A DNA stretch of 64,000 nt from contig NZ_MAUE01000028.1 in assembly GCF_001702265.1 (NCBI RefSeq), forward strand, positions 1-64,000, given 5' to 3'. Below, piece after piece: positions 41,199 through 50,232 of this stretch. This DNA is from Pseudomonas aylmerensis. Lineage in GTDB: Bacteria; Pseudomonadota; Gammaproteobacteria; Pseudomonadales; Pseudomonadaceae. Position 1 is the first letter of the stretch; each line of letters begins with the position of its first letter. Below the pieces are notes generated by a model. The model had not been told where the DNA came from and made no database searches. It worked only from the letters and a program-made list of their open reading frames with translations. Both the position numbers and the translations under genes were made by a program.

Positions 41199-42298
41199 TC
41201 CATACCTTGACCATGCCCAAATGGGGCCTGTCGATGACTGAAGGCCGCCTCGATGTCTGGCTCAAACAACCGGGCGACCGGGTGGAGAAGGGCGAGGAGG
41301 TGCTGGATGTGGAGACCGACAAAATCTCCAGCAGTGTCGAAGCGCCATTCAGTGGTGTGCTGCGCCGGGTGCTGGCGCTGAGTGACGAGACCCTGCCGGT
41401 GGGCGCGCTGCTGGCCATTGTGGTGGAGGGCGAAGCCACCGAAGAAGAGATCGATGCGGTGGTGGCGCGTTTCAATGCAGGGTTCGTCTCAAGCAACGCT
41501 GAAGCCGAAGCGTCGGGACCGAGTGCGCAGAAGGTCGAGGTCGGCGGGCGTTTGCTGCGTTACCTCGACCTGGGTGAGGGCGGCACGCCGCTGGTGCTGG
41601 TGCATGGCTTTGGCGGCGACTTGAACAACTGGCTGTTCAACCAACCGGCCTTGGCGGCCGAGCGGCGCGTGATCGCGTTGGATTTGCCGGGGCATGGCGA
41701 GTCGGGCAAACACCTGCACAACGGCGATGCCGAAGAGTTGAGCCAGGCCGTGTTGGCCTTGCTCGATCACCTCGGGCTCGACCGCGTGCACCTGGCCGGC
41801 CACTCCATGGGCGGGCTGGTTGCGCTGACGATTGCCGACCAGGCCCCCGCGCATGTTGCCTCACTCAGCCTGATCGCCAGCGCCGGCCTGGGGGCGGACA
41901 TCAACGGCGATTACCTGCAAGGGTTCACCGAAGCCAACAACCGCAACGCGCTCAAGCCGCAGTTGGTGCAACTGTTCAGCGACCCCGCGCTGGTGACGCG
42001 GCAAATGCTCGAGGACATGCTCAAGTTCAAGCGACTGGAAGGCGTGGACCGGGCCCTGCGGCAACTGAATGCGCAGCTGTTTGATGGGGGGCGGCAGACG
42101 CGGGATTTGCGCAGCGTGGTGGGTCGCCAGCCGAGCCTGGTGATCTGGGGCAGTGACGATGCAATCATCCCGGCCAGCCATGCCGAGGGGTTGCAGGCCC
42201 AGGTGGAGATTGTGCCGGGGCAGGGGCATATGGTGCAGTTGGAGGCGGCGGAGCAGGTGAATCAGTTGCTGAGTCTGTTCCTCAAATCTCAAGCCTGA
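41195..42298 (+). CDS. acoC: Acetoin dehydrogenase E2, lipoyl domain fused to alpha/beta-hydrolase
   Basis: A 367-residue protein. The N-terminal lipoyl domain (MPKWGLSMTEGRLDVWL, lipoylated Lys in VETDKISS) is followed by an alpha/beta-hydrolase domain (LVLVHGFGGDLNNW, nucleophile GHSMGG, catalytic GQGHMVQLE) in place of the usual acyltransferase catalytic core. This fusion is the known AcoC form of Pseudomonas. It accepts the acetyl group and passes it to CoA. The E3 (dihydrolipoamide dehydrogenase) is not encoded here and must come from elsewhere. It is the last gene, followed by a REP doublet. Confidence 0.95.
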   Translation: MIHTLTMPKWGLSMTEGRLDVWLKQPGDRVEKGEEVLDVETDKISSSVEAPFSGVLRRVLALSDETLPVGALLAIVVEGEATEEEIDAVVARFNAGFVSSNAEAEASGPSAQKVEVGGRLLRYLDLGEGGTPLVLVHGFGGDLNNWLFNQPALAAERRVIALDLPGHGESGKHLHNGDAEELSQAVLALLDHLGLDRVHLAGHSMGGLVALTIADQAPAHVASLSLIASAGLGADINGDYLQGFTEANNRNALKPQLVQLFSDPALVTRQMLEDMLKFKRLEGVDRALRQLNAQLFDGGRQTRDLRSVVGRQPSLVIWGSDDAIIPASHAEGLQAQVEIVPGQGHMVQLEAAEQVNQLLSLFLKSQA

Positions 42299-42310
42299 TA
42301 GCAATCAAAT

Positions 42311-42399
42311 GGGGGGGCGGGCTTGCTCGCGAATACGGTGGGTCAGTCAGACATTCATTGCCTGACACAGCGCTTTCGCGAGCAAGCCCGCTCCCACGG
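42311..42399. repeat. REP doublet
   Basis: Inverted pair GCGGGCTTGCTCGCGAATACG … TTTCGCGAGCAAGCCCGC with ~45 bp between the arms, between the 3' ends of the convergent acoC and AraC genes. It may act as transcript-end structure. Confidence 0.9.
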
Positions 42400-42412
42400 G
42401 GTTAATCGTGTA

Positions 42413-43309
42413 TCAACCATGACGCTTGAGGGTTTCGCTGGGCAGTTCCTTGAACAACGCCCGATAACTGTTGGAAAACCGCCCCAGGTGCCAGAACGAC
42501 CAGTTCATCGCTACCTCCGCGACGGTGGAACCCTCTGAGCTCAACAGTTCACGCCGCGCACCATTCAACCGACGCAACCGCAACCACTGCGCCGGACTCA
42601 TCCCGGTGTAGGTCTTGAAGCCCTGCTGCAACTGACGCAGTGGCACGCCGGCAATCTGGGCCAGCTCCAGCAGGTTGATGGTCTCATCCGGCGCATCTGC
42701 CACCCACTCGCCAATGCGTGCCATCAACCGGCGTTCTTCGCTGCGCCGCTGCAACGAGCTGCGGTCCAGGCACACGCAGGCGTTGTCGAGAATGAACAGG
42801 CAATCGTCGAGCAACTGCTGGGTCAGGGCATCGCGGCTGATCGGATCGATCACCGTGGCCAGGCGCGTGAGCGTGCCACTGAGCCAGCGGGTGAACAGCG
42901 CATTCTGCTGGCAGGTCAGCGGCGCCATGAACAAGCCTTCGAGTTTCGCCACGTCCAGGCCATGGCGCTGCACGAACTGCGGGCCGAACACCACCGCCAC
43001 TTCACGGTAGTTTTCCGGGGTGATCCAGGTGTTACGGCTCTCGCCATTGAGCATGTACAGCGCGTTGTCGCTGCCATCGAAACAGAACGCCAGCGAGCCC
43101 GGTGGCGCGTTGAAGTGCTGCTCCACGCGGGTGTTCATGCACTCTTCGTAGACCTCGACGCCCTGCAGGTCGAGGTAGCGGATCTGCCCGGCAAAATGCC
43201 CCGGGGACATCTGCTGGTACTGCTGCACCCAGCCGGGTGTCGCACTGCATTGAGCGGCCACATCACCGGTGGTGAAGGCCTGTACGCGCAAAGCTGTTGC
43301 CTGTGTCAT
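42413..43309 (-). CDS. AraC-family regulator, probably of the adjacent polyamine/amine genes
   Basis: A 298-residue regulator with an N-terminal AraC-binding-like domain (VQQYQQMSPGHFAGQIRYLDLQGVEVYEE, FNAPPGSLAFCF) and a C-terminal AraC HTH (INLLELAQIAGVPLRQLQQGFKTYTGMSPAQWLRLRRLNGARREL, then TVAEVAMNWSFWHLGRFSNSYRALFKELPSETL). The layout resembles EutR-type regulators of ethanolamine use. It is divergent from the glutamine-synthetase-like gene (139 bp), so it most likely controls the amine catabolism operon 43449-47209. Confidence 0.87.
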   Translation of the reverse strand: MTQATALRVQAFTTGDVAAQCSATPGWVQQYQQMSPGHFAGQIRYLDLQGVEVYEECMNTRVEQHFNAPPGSLAFCFDGSDNALYMLNGESRNTWITPENYREVAVVFGPQFVQRHGLDVAKLEGLFMAPLTCQQNALFTRWLSGTLTRLATVIDPISRDALTQQLLDDCLFILDNACVCLDRSSLQRRSEERRLMARIGEWVADAPDETINLLELAQIAGVPLRQLQQGFKTYTGMSPAQWLRLRRLNGARRELLSSEGSTVAEVAMNWSFWHLGRFSNSYRALFKELPSETLKRHG

Positions 43310-43448
43310 GGGTGATCCGTGCGCACTCTATTGGTGCGTTGTGGTTCGTGCAAAGTGGATAGATGGCCTGTGAAGGCTGGCCCAAGATAGACCTCAATGC
43401 GCCAGGAGTACAAGCCGGCGCATGCACCCAACCCATGACGAGGTCCTT

Positions 43449-44807
43449 ATGAACGCCCCCTTCGATCAGCTGTCCGCCTGGCTGAAAGAACACAAGATTA
43501 CCGAAGTCGAATGCGTGATCAGTGATTTGACTGGCATCGCCCGCGGCAAGATTGCACCCACCAACAAGTTCCTGCATGAGCGAGGCATGCGCCTGCCGGA
43601 AAGTGTGTTGCTGCAAACGGTAACCGGGGACTTTGTCGACGACGATATCTACTACGACCTGCTCGACCCGGCCGACATCGACATGATCTGCCGCCCGGTA
43701 TCCAACGCTACTTACGTGGTGCCCTGGGCCATCGAACCCACCGCGATCGTGATCCACGACACCTTCGACAAGCAGGGCAATCCTATCGAGCTGTCGCCGC
43801 GCAACGTGCTGAAAAAGGTCCTGCAGCTCTACACCGACCAGGGCTGGCAGCCGATCGTGGCGCCGGAAATGGAGTTCTACCTGACCCAGCGCTGCGAGGA
43901 CCCGGACCTGCCATTGAAGACCCCGATTGGCCGTTCCGGTCGCGCCGAAACCGGACGCCAGTCATTTTCCATCGACGCCGCCAACGAGTTCGACCCGCTG
44001 TTCGAAGACGTCTATGACTGGTGCGAAGCGCAGGGCCTGGACCTCGATACGCTGATCCACGAAGACGGCCCGGCGCAGATGGAAATCAACTTCCGCCACG
44101 GCGACGCCCTCGACCTCGCCGACCAGATCACCGTGTTCAAGCGCACCCTGCGCGAAGCCGCACTCAAGCACAACGTGGCCGCGACCTTCATGGCCAAGCC
44201 AGTGGCCGACGAGCCGGGCAGCGCCATGCACCTGCACCAGAGCGTGGTCGACATCGCCACCGGCAAGCCGGTGTTTGTCGACGCCGACGGCAGCATGAGC
44301 CAACTGTTCCTGCACCATATCGGCGGCCTGCAGAAATACATCCCCAAGCTGTTGCCGATGTTCGCGCCGAACGTCAATTCGTTCCGCCGCTTCCTGCCGG
44401 ACACCTCGGCGCCGGTCAACGTGGAATGGGGTGAAGAGAACCGCACCGTCGGCCTGCGCGTGCCGACCTCGAGCCCCGACGCGATGCGCGTGGAAAACCG
44501 CCTGCCGGGCGCCGATGCCAATCCTTACCTGGCGATTGCGGCTAGTCTGCTGTGTGGCTACCTGGGCATGATCGAGCAGATCGAACCCAGTGCGCCGGTC
44601 GAAGGCCGTGCCTATGAGCGCCGCAACCTGCGCTTGCCGTTCACCCTCGAAGACGCCCTGGCGCGCATGGAGGATTGCGACACAGTCAAGCAGTACCTGG
44701 GCGAAAAGTTTGTGCGCGGCTACGTCGCGGTCAAGCGCGCCGAGCACGAGAATTTCAAGCGGGTGATCAGCTCCTGGGAACGTGAGTTCCTGTTGCTGAG
44801 CGTCTAA
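43449..44807 (+). CDS. Glutamine synthetase-like gamma-glutamylpolyamine (amine) ligase
   Basis: A 452-residue GS-fold enzyme: VISDLTGIARGKIAP, EMEFYLTQ, GSAMHLHQSV, and NSFRRFLPDTSAPVNVEWGEENRTVGLRVP-type active-site segments (key residues NSFRR and WGEENR). The region corresponding to the adenylylated Tyr loop reads RNLRLPFTLEDAL, so the regulatory Tyr of housekeeping GlnA is missing. Together with the following binding protein and oxidase this points to PuuA/PauA-like ligation of glutamate to putrescine or another amine. ATG 43449 is chosen (AGG upstream); an in-frame ATG lies 27 bp earlier. Confidence 0.88.
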   Translation: MNAPFDQLSAWLKEHKITEVECVISDLTGIARGKIAPTNKFLHERGMRLPESVLLQTVTGDFVDDDIYYDLLDPADIDMICRPVSNATYVVPWAIEPTAIVIHDTFDKQGNPIELSPRNVLKKVLQLYTDQGWQPIVAPEMEFYLTQRCEDPDLPLKTPIGRSGRAETGRQSFSIDAANEFDPLFEDVYDWCEAQGLDLDTLIHEDGPAQMEINFRHGDALDLADQITVFKRTLREAALKHNVAATFMAKPVADEPGSAMHLHQSVVDIATGKPVFVDADGSMSQLFLHHIGGLQKYIPKLLPMFAPNVNSFRRFLPDTSAPVNVEWGEENRTVGLRVPTSSPDAMRVENRLPGADANPYLAIAASLLCGYLGMIEQIEPSAPVEGRAYERRNLRLPFTLEDALARMEDCDTVKQYLGEKFVRGYVAVKRAEHENFKRVISSWEREFLLLSV

Positions 44808-44831
44808 AAAAACCAAAAAAGGGGTGTCGAT

Positions 44832-45920
44832 ATGCGTCTCGTGAAAAAGCTTCTCCCGCTGGCCCTGGTGGCCGCGTTCAGCAGTGCCAGCCAGGCCGCG
44901 CCGACAGTGAGCGTCTACAACTGGACCGACTACATCGGCGAGACCACCTTGGCCGATTTCCAGGCCAAGACCGGGATCAAGGTGATCTACGACGTGTTCG
45001 ACTCCAACGAAACCCTGGAGGGCAAGTTGCTCGCGGGGCGCACCGGCTATGACGTGGTGGTGCCGTCCAACCACTTCCTGGCACGCCAGGTGAAGGCCGG
45101 CGCGTTCCTCAAGCTCGACCGTGCGCAGCTGCCCAACTTCAAGAACCTCGACCCCAAGCTGCTCAAGCTGCTGGAGAAAAACGACCCGGGCAATGCGCAC
45201 TCGGTGCCGTACCTGTGGGGCACCAATGGCATCGGCTACAACGTCGACAAGGTCAAGCAAGTGCTGGGCATCGACCATATCGATTCGTGGGCGGTGCTGT
45301 TCGAGCCAGAGAACATCAAGAAGCTCAACCAGTGCGGCGTGGCGTTCCTCGACTCGGCAGATGAGCTGTTCCCGGCGATCCTCAACTACATGGGCAAGGA
45401 CCCACGCAGCGAGAATCCCAAGGACTATCAGGAAGCTGAAGCCAAGCTGCTGACGCTGCGTCCCTACATCACCTACTTCCATTCCTCCAAGTACATCTCG
45501 GATCTGGCCAACGGCGATATCTGCGTGGCCTTCGGTTACTCCGGCGACGTCTTCCAGGCCGCCAACCGCGCCAAGGAAGCCAAGAACGGCGTGAACATTG
45601 CCTACTCGATTCCCAAGGAAGGTTCCAACCTGTGGTTCGACCTGCTGGCGATTCCCGCCGATGCCAGCAACCCGAAGGAAGCCCATGCCTTCATCAACTA
45701 TCTGCTCGACCCCGAAGTGATCGCCAAAGTCAGTGCCTCGGTCGGCTATGCCAACGCCAACCCCGCGGCCAAGGCGTTCATGGACCCGGAACTGGTGAAC
45801 AACCCTGAGGTGTACCCGTCCCAGGAAGTGCTCGACAAACTCTACATATCCACCACGCCGACCCCGGCGACCATGCGCCTGATGACCCGCGCCTGGAGCA
45901 AAGTGAAGACCAATAAATGA
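44832..45920 (+). CDS. Polyamine ABC transporter substrate-binding protein (PotF/SpuD type)
   Basis: A 362-residue periplasmic binding protein. The signal peptide (cleavage near ASQA-AP) is followed by VSVYNWTDYIGETTLADFQ, VIYDVFDSNETLEGKLLAG, YDVVVPSNHFLARQ and VPYLWGTNGIGYNVDKV, all conserved in PotF/SpuD/SpuE. It should bind putrescine or spermidine. No permease or ATPase genes are adjacent, so it either joins a transporter encoded elsewhere or acts as a sensor. It lies 24 bp after the GS-like gene; its stop overlaps the start of the oxidase gene. Confidence 0.93.
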   Translation: MRLVKKLLPLALVAAFSSASQAAPTVSVYNWTDYIGETTLADFQAKTGIKVIYDVFDSNETLEGKLLAGRTGYDVVVPSNHFLARQVKAGAFLKLDRAQLPNFKNLDPKLLKLLEKNDPGNAHSVPYLWGTNGIGYNVDKVKQVLGIDHIDSWAVLFEPENIKKLNQCGVAFLDSADELFPAILNYMGKDPRSENPKDYQEAEAKLLTLRPYITYFHSSKYISDLANGDICVAFGYSGDVFQAANRAKEAKNGVNIAYSIPKEGSNLWFDLLAIPADASNPKEAHAFINYLLDPEVIAKVSASVGYANANPAAKAFMDPELVNNPEVYPSQEVLDKLYISTTPTPATMRLMTRAWSKVKTNK

Positions 45921-47209
45921 TCCCATCCAGTGACCACGCCCGTTCCTACTACCGCGCCTCGGCCAACGCCATGCCGGCGCGCCCGTCGCTGGGCGCCGAC
46001 CTGACGGCCGATGTGTGTGTGATCGGCGGCGGTTTCACCGGCGTCAACACCGCCATCGAGTTGGCCCAGCGCGGGCTCTCGGTGATCCTGCTGGAGGCCC
46101 GGCGCATTGGCTGGGGCGCCAGCGGGCGTAACGGCGGGCAGTTGATTCGCGGGATTGGTCATGACGTCTCGGGGTTTGCCAAGTACGTGGGCGAGGAGGG
46201 CGTGCGTTACCTGGAGCGCGCGGGCATCGAGTCGGTGGCGTTGGTGGGCGAGCGGATTCGCGCGCACGGCATCGACTGCGACCTGCGCTGGGGCTTTTGT
46301 GAGTTGGCGAATACGCCGGCACAGTTCGCCGCGTTCAAGGGCGAGCAGGCGCACCTGGCAGCGCTGGGATATACCCATGAAACGCGCCTGGTCGGCCCTG
46401 GGGATATTCAGCAAGTGGTCGGCTCAACGCTGTATGCCGGGGGCCTGGTGGACATGGGCTCCGGGCATTTGCACCCGTTGAACCTGGTGCTGGGCGAGGC
46501 GCATGTGGCCGAGTCCCTCGGCGTGCGGATTTTCGAGCACACTGAAGTGCTGGAACTGCTCCACGGCGACACGGTGCAGGTGCGCTGTGCCGGCGGCACC
46601 GTGCGCGCCGCCAACCTGGTGCTGGCGTGCAATGCGCACCTGGACGAATTGGAGCCGCGCCTGAGCGGCAAGGTGCTGCCGGCGGGCAGCTACATCATCG
46701 CCACCGAGCCGTTGTCGGAGGAGATGGCCAACCAGTTGATCCCGCACAACCTGGCGCTGTGCGACCAGAAAGTCGGCCTGGATTACTACCGGTTGTCCGC
46801 CGACCGCCGCCTGCTGTTCGGCGGCGCCTGTCACTACTCCGGACGCGATCCAGCGGACATTGCCGCCTATATGCAGCCGAAAATGCTCAAGGTATTCCCG
46901 CAACTGGCCAACACGGCCATCGAGTTCCAGTGGGGCGGCAAGATCGGCATCACGGCCAATCGTTTTCCCCAGGTCGGGCGCTTGCAGCAGTACCCGAATG
47001 TGTTCTATGCCCAGGGCTATTCCGGGCATGGGCTCAACGTCACTCACTGGTGCGCACGGCTGCTGGCCGAAGGTATCCACGCCGGCCACAGCAAGGGGCT
47101 GGATATCTTCAGCCAGGTGCCGCACATGACCTTCCCCGGCGGCAAGGCCTTGCGTTCGCCACTGCTGGCGTTGGGGATGCTGTGGTATCGCCTGAAGGAA
47201 TGGATCTAG
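45917..47209 (+). CDS. FAD-dependent amine oxidoreductase (PuuB/OrdL/PauB-like)
   Basis: A 430-residue DAO-family flavoprotein: SYYRASANAMPARPSL at the N-terminus, the FAD-binding VCVIGGGFTGVNTAIELAQRGLSVILLEA, and the SGRNGGQ motif that is typical of gamma-glutamylputrescine oxidase. Late conserved segments are GKIGITANRFPQVG and YAQGYSGHGLNVTHW. It probably oxidises the gamma-glutamyl amine made by the GS-like ligase to the aldehyde, with H2O2 as a by-product. ATGA-type overlap with the binding protein gene. A REP doublet follows. Confidence 0.93.
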   Translation: MIPSSDHARSYYRASANAMPARPSLGADLTADVCVIGGGFTGVNTAIELAQRGLSVILLEARRIGWGASGRNGGQLIRGIGHDVSGFAKYVGEEGVRYLERAGIESVALVGERIRAHGIDCDLRWGFCELANTPAQFAAFKGEQAHLAALGYTHETRLVGPGDIQQVVGSTLYAGGLVDMGSGHLHPLNLVLGEAHVAESLGVRIFEHTEVLELLHGDTVQVRCAGGTVRAANLVLACNAHLDELEPRLSGKVLPAGSYIIATEPLSEEMANQLIPHNLALCDQKVGLDYYRLSADRRLLFGGACHYSGRDPADIAAYMQPKMLKVFPQLANTAIEFQWGGKIGITANRFPQVGRLQQYPNVFYAQGYSGHGLNVTHWCARLLAEGIHAGHSKGLDIFSQVPHMTFPGGKALRSPLLALGMLWYRLKEWI

Positions 47210-47224
47210 CCGACGCCGCCCTCC

Positions 47225-47320
47225 AAATGTGGGAGCGGGCTTGCTCGCGAATACGGTCTGTCAGTCACCGCATGTATTGGCTGGACCAACGCCTTCGCGA
47301 GCAAGCCCGCTCCCACATTT
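47225..47320. repeat. REP doublet
   Basis: AAATGTGGGAGCGGGC … GCCCGCTCCCACATTT, a long near-perfect inverted repeat with ~40 bp between the arms, directly after the oxidoreductase gene and before the 3' end of the convergent LysR gene. Confidence 0.92.
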
Positions 47321-47378
47321 TGGATGTATGCAGGGCTCAGGATTGGCGTCGTGGCTGAAGGTGTTGACGGTTGGAGTC

Positions 47379-48275
47379 CTATTCGCCCGTGGGTTCGGTG
47401 AGTACCTTGCGGAACGTTTCCACCAGCGGGCGCAGGTTGATCCGGTGCCACGCCGCCCACAGTGGCGTGGTGTAGGTCAGCCAGGGCAGTTCGCGCAGCA
47501 CCACGCCCGGCGGTGCATTGCGGCTCAGGCCTTTTTGCACCATCGCCACCCCCAAGCCGGAGGCGACCAGGCCCAAGGCGGTGAACGGCTCGCTGGCTTC
47601 CATGGGAATCTGCGGGGTGAAACCGGCGCGGATGCAGGCGGCGACAAAGTCATCGGCGGGGTTGGCGCCGGGTTTGCGCTGCACGCCAATCCACTCCTGA
47701 TCGGCCAGGTGCTCGGGCAGCAGTTCAGTCTGCCTGGCCAGCGGGTGATGCTCGGGCAGGGCCAGGAGCATCGGGTCGTCCAGCACTTGCAGGGCAGTCA
47801 GGTCCGGGTCATCGGCGGCCGGTGGTTCCGCCACCAGGGCGATGTCCAGGCTGCGCTGGCGCAGGCCTTCGAGTTGTTCGAGGGAGGGCAGGTTGTACAG
47901 CTTGATGTGCACGGTGGGCCGGTCGTCGCGCAGGATGCGCAAGGCATTCGGCAGCACGCCGGCGTGCATGGCGTTCTCGATGTAGCCGATGCACAGGCCA
48001 CCTTCTTCACCACGGCCGAGGCGCTTGCCCAGGGATTCGAGGCGATTGGCGTGGGTCAGCAGGGCCTTGGTCTCGGCGAGAAAAGTCTGCCCGTCGCGGG
48101 TCAGGCGGATGCGTTGCTGGCTGCGCTCGAACAGGGTCAGGCCCAGGCGTTCTTCGAGCTGGGCAATCTGCCGGCTCAACGGCGACTGCGAGATATGCAG
48201 GCGCTCGGCGGCGCGGCCGACGTGTTCTTCTTCAGCGACCACTTCGAAGTAGCGCAACTGGCGTAGATCAATCAT
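47379..48275 (-). CDS. LysR-family transcriptional regulator
   Basis: A 298-residue LysR: IDLRQLRYFEVVAEEEHVGRAAERLHISQSPLSRQIAQLEERLG, and the effector domain LCIGYIENAMHAGVLPNALRIL. The ATG at 48275 gives the canonical N-terminus. It is divergent from the aldo/keto reductase operon (113 bp), which contains likely LysR binding sites for the pair; it probably activates AKR-SDR-SRPBCC expression. The inducer is unknown. Confidence 0.92.
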   Translation of the reverse strand: MIDLRQLRYFEVVAEEEHVGRAAERLHISQSPLSRQIAQLEERLGLTLFERSQQRIRLTRDGQTFLAETKALLTHANRLESLGKRLGRGEEGGLCIGYIENAMHAGVLPNALRILRDDRPTVHIKLYNLPSLEQLEGLRQRSLDIALVAEPPAADDPDLTALQVLDDPMLLALPEHHPLARQTELLPEHLADQEWIGVQRKPGANPADDFVAACIRAGFTPQIPMEASEPFTALGLVASGLGVAMVQKGLSRNAPPGVVLRELPWLTYTTPLWAAWHRINLRPLVETFRKVLTEPTGE

Positions 48276-48388
48276 GTAAGACCTCTTGGGACTCAAGTTG
48301 GTCGCAGTATGTCTTGGACGGTCCGATCTAGGCAATCTACGATCTGCTCAACGGTCACAGCGACCCTGAACCCGATTGAGGATCCACC

Positions 48389-49393
48389 ATGAGCTTGAAA
48401 GACAAATTGCCCGGCCAACTGGGCTTTGGCACGGCCCCGCTGGGCAACATGTTCCGCGCCATCCCTGAGGAAGAAGCCCAGGCCACTGTCGAGGCCGCCT
48501 GGAACCAGGGCGTGCGCTACTTCGATACCGCGCCGTTCTACGGTTCGGGCCTGTCGGAAATCCGCCTCGGCCAGGCCCTGTCGCAATACCGTCGCGACGA
48601 CTTCGTGCTCAGCACCAAGGTCGGCCGCCTGATCCTCGACGAAGTCGAAGAAAGCGCGCGTGATCTCGGTGAAAAAAGCGGCGTGTTCGAACACGGTCGC
48701 CCGAACAAGATGGTCAACGACTACAGCGCCGATGCCACCTTGCGCTCCATCGAAGACAGCCTGAACCGCCTGCAGACCGATCGCCTGGATATCGTCTGGA
48801 TTCACGACATCGCCCAGGACTTCTACGGCGACCAGTGGCTGGACTACTTCAACCAGGCCCGTACCGGCGCCTTCAAGGTGCTGACCCGCCTGCGTGAAGA
48901 GGGCGTGATCAAGGCCTGGGGCCTGGGCGTGAATCGCGTCGAGCCCTGCGAGCTGACCCTGGACCTTGCCGAAGCCCAACCCGACGGTTTCCTGCTGGCC
49001 GGCCGCTACACCTTGCTGGACCACGACCGCGCCCTGCAGCGCTTGATGGACGCCGCCCTGGCGCAGCAGGTCGAAATCGTCGTCGGTGGCCCGTACAGCT
49101 CGGGGATCCTCGCCGGGGGCGCGCACTTCGAATACCAGCCAGCGAGCCCGGCGATCATCCACAAGGTCGAGCAGATCAAGGCGATTGCCCAGGCCTTTGG
49201 CGTGAGTGTGAAGGCGGCGGCGCTGCAGTTCTCCCTGGCGCATCCTGCCGTGGCGGCGGTCATTCCGGGTGCCAGTCGTCCGGGGCGGATTGCCGAAGAC
49301 GTCGCGGCGTTGTCAGAGAAGATTCCGGCAGCCTTCTGGCAGGCCCTGCGCGATGCCCACTTGGTCTCGGACCGCGCACCACTGCCGCTCTAA
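48389..49393 (+). CDS. Aldo/keto reductase (D-threo-aldose/L-fucose dehydrogenase-like)
   Basis: A 334-residue AKR: LGFGTAPLGNMF, catalytic Asp/Tyr in YFDTAPFYGSGLSEIRLGQAL, Lys in LSTKVGR and His in DIVWIHD. Length and motifs match the subgroup with D-threo-aldose 1-dehydrogenase, L-fucose dehydrogenase and pyridoxal 4-dehydrogenase. It is NAD(P)-dependent and cytoplasmic. It is the first gene of a three-gene operon; given fucose use in the polymer locus, a sugar substrate is possible but not proved. Confidence 0.88.
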   Translation: MSLKDKLPGQLGFGTAPLGNMFRAIPEEEAQATVEAAWNQGVRYFDTAPFYGSGLSEIRLGQALSQYRRDDFVLSTKVGRLILDEVEESARDLGEKSGVFEHGRPNKMVNDYSADATLRSIEDSLNRLQTDRLDIVWIHDIAQDFYGDQWLDYFNQARTGAFKVLTRLREEGVIKAWGLGVNRVEPCELTLDLAEAQPDGFLLAGRYTLLDHDRALQRLMDAALAQQVEIVVGGPYSSGILAGGAHFEYQPASPAIIHKVEQIKAIAQAFGVSVKAAALQFSLAHPAVAAVIPGASRPGRIAEDVAALSEKIPAAFWQALRDAHLVSDRAPLPL

Positions 49394-49408
49394 TACGAGG
49401 ATTCAAGC

Positions 49409-50206
49409 ATGAAGATTGATGTAAGCGGCAAAGTAGCCATCGTCAGCGGCAGCACGGCAGGCATCGGCCTGGGTATCAGCCAGGCCCTGGCAGCGTCCGG
49501 CGCCACCGTGGTGGTGATCGGGCGCGAAGCGGGCAAGGTCGATGACGCACTGGCGAGCATTCGCCAGGCGGTGCCCGGCGCCAACCTGCGCGGGCTGGTG
49601 GCGGACCTGGGCACCGTTGAGGGCGCCGACACACTGTTCGCCGCCGAACCGCGTGCCGACATCCTGGTCAACAACCTGGGCATCTTCAACGATGTGGATT
49701 TCTTCGAAGCGCCGGACAGCGAATGGACACGCTTCTACGAGGTCAACGTGATCTCCGGTGTGCGCCTGGCGCGGCACTACGTGCCAGGCATGGTCGAGCA
49801 GGCCTGGGGGCGGGTGATTTTCCTGTCCTCGGAATCCGGGGTGGCAACGCCGGCGGACATGATCAACTACGGCGTGACCAAGAGCGCCAACCTGGCCGTG
49901 TCCCATGGCTTGGCCAAGCGCCTGGCCGGCACTGGGGTGACCGTCAACGCGGTGCTGCCGGGCCCGACTTTCACCGACGGCCTGGAGCAGATGCTCAAGG
50001 ACGCCACCGCGAAGTCCGGGCGCAGCGCACGGGACGAGGCCGATGTGTTTGTGCGAAACGCGCGACCCACCTCGATCATCCAGCGCGCAGCGAATGTGGA
50101 TGAAGTGGCGAACCTGGTGGCGTACATTGCTTCACCCCTGTCCTCCGCGACCACCGGTGCCGCGTTGCGGGTCGATGGTGGTGTCGTCGATAGCATGGCG
50201 ATCTGA
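49409..50206 (+). CDS. Short-chain dehydrogenase/reductase
   Basis: A 265-residue classical SDR with VSGSTAGIGLGISQAL, NNLGIF, catalytic Ser in IFLSSESGVATPADMI and YGVTK. It is followed by PGPTFTDGLEQML and ends with TGAALRVDGGVVDSM. Substrate unknown; it probably acts with the AKR 15 bp upstream. The small SRPBCC gene lies 26 bp downstream in the same operon. Confidence 0.92.
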   Translation: MKIDVSGKVAIVSGSTAGIGLGISQALAASGATVVVIGREAGKVDDALASIRQAVPGANLRGLVADLGTVEGADTLFAAEPRADILVNNLGIFNDVDFFEAPDSEWTRFYEVNVISGVRLARHYVPGMVEQAWGRVIFLSSESGVATPADMINYGVTKSANLAVSHGLAKRLAGTGVTVNAVLPGPTFTDGLEQMLKDATAKSGRSARDEADVFVRNARPTSIIQRAANVDEVANLVAYIASPLSSATTGAALRVDGGVVDSMAI

Positions 50207-50232
50207 ATTTTTTACCTTCTGGAGTATTTATC

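Noticed and set aside
43962..45926. 654-codon minus-strand reading frame opposite the GS-like and binding-protein genes
   Set aside because: It is the shadow of two well-supported genes on the + strand; it shows no family motif and ignores the gene boundary.
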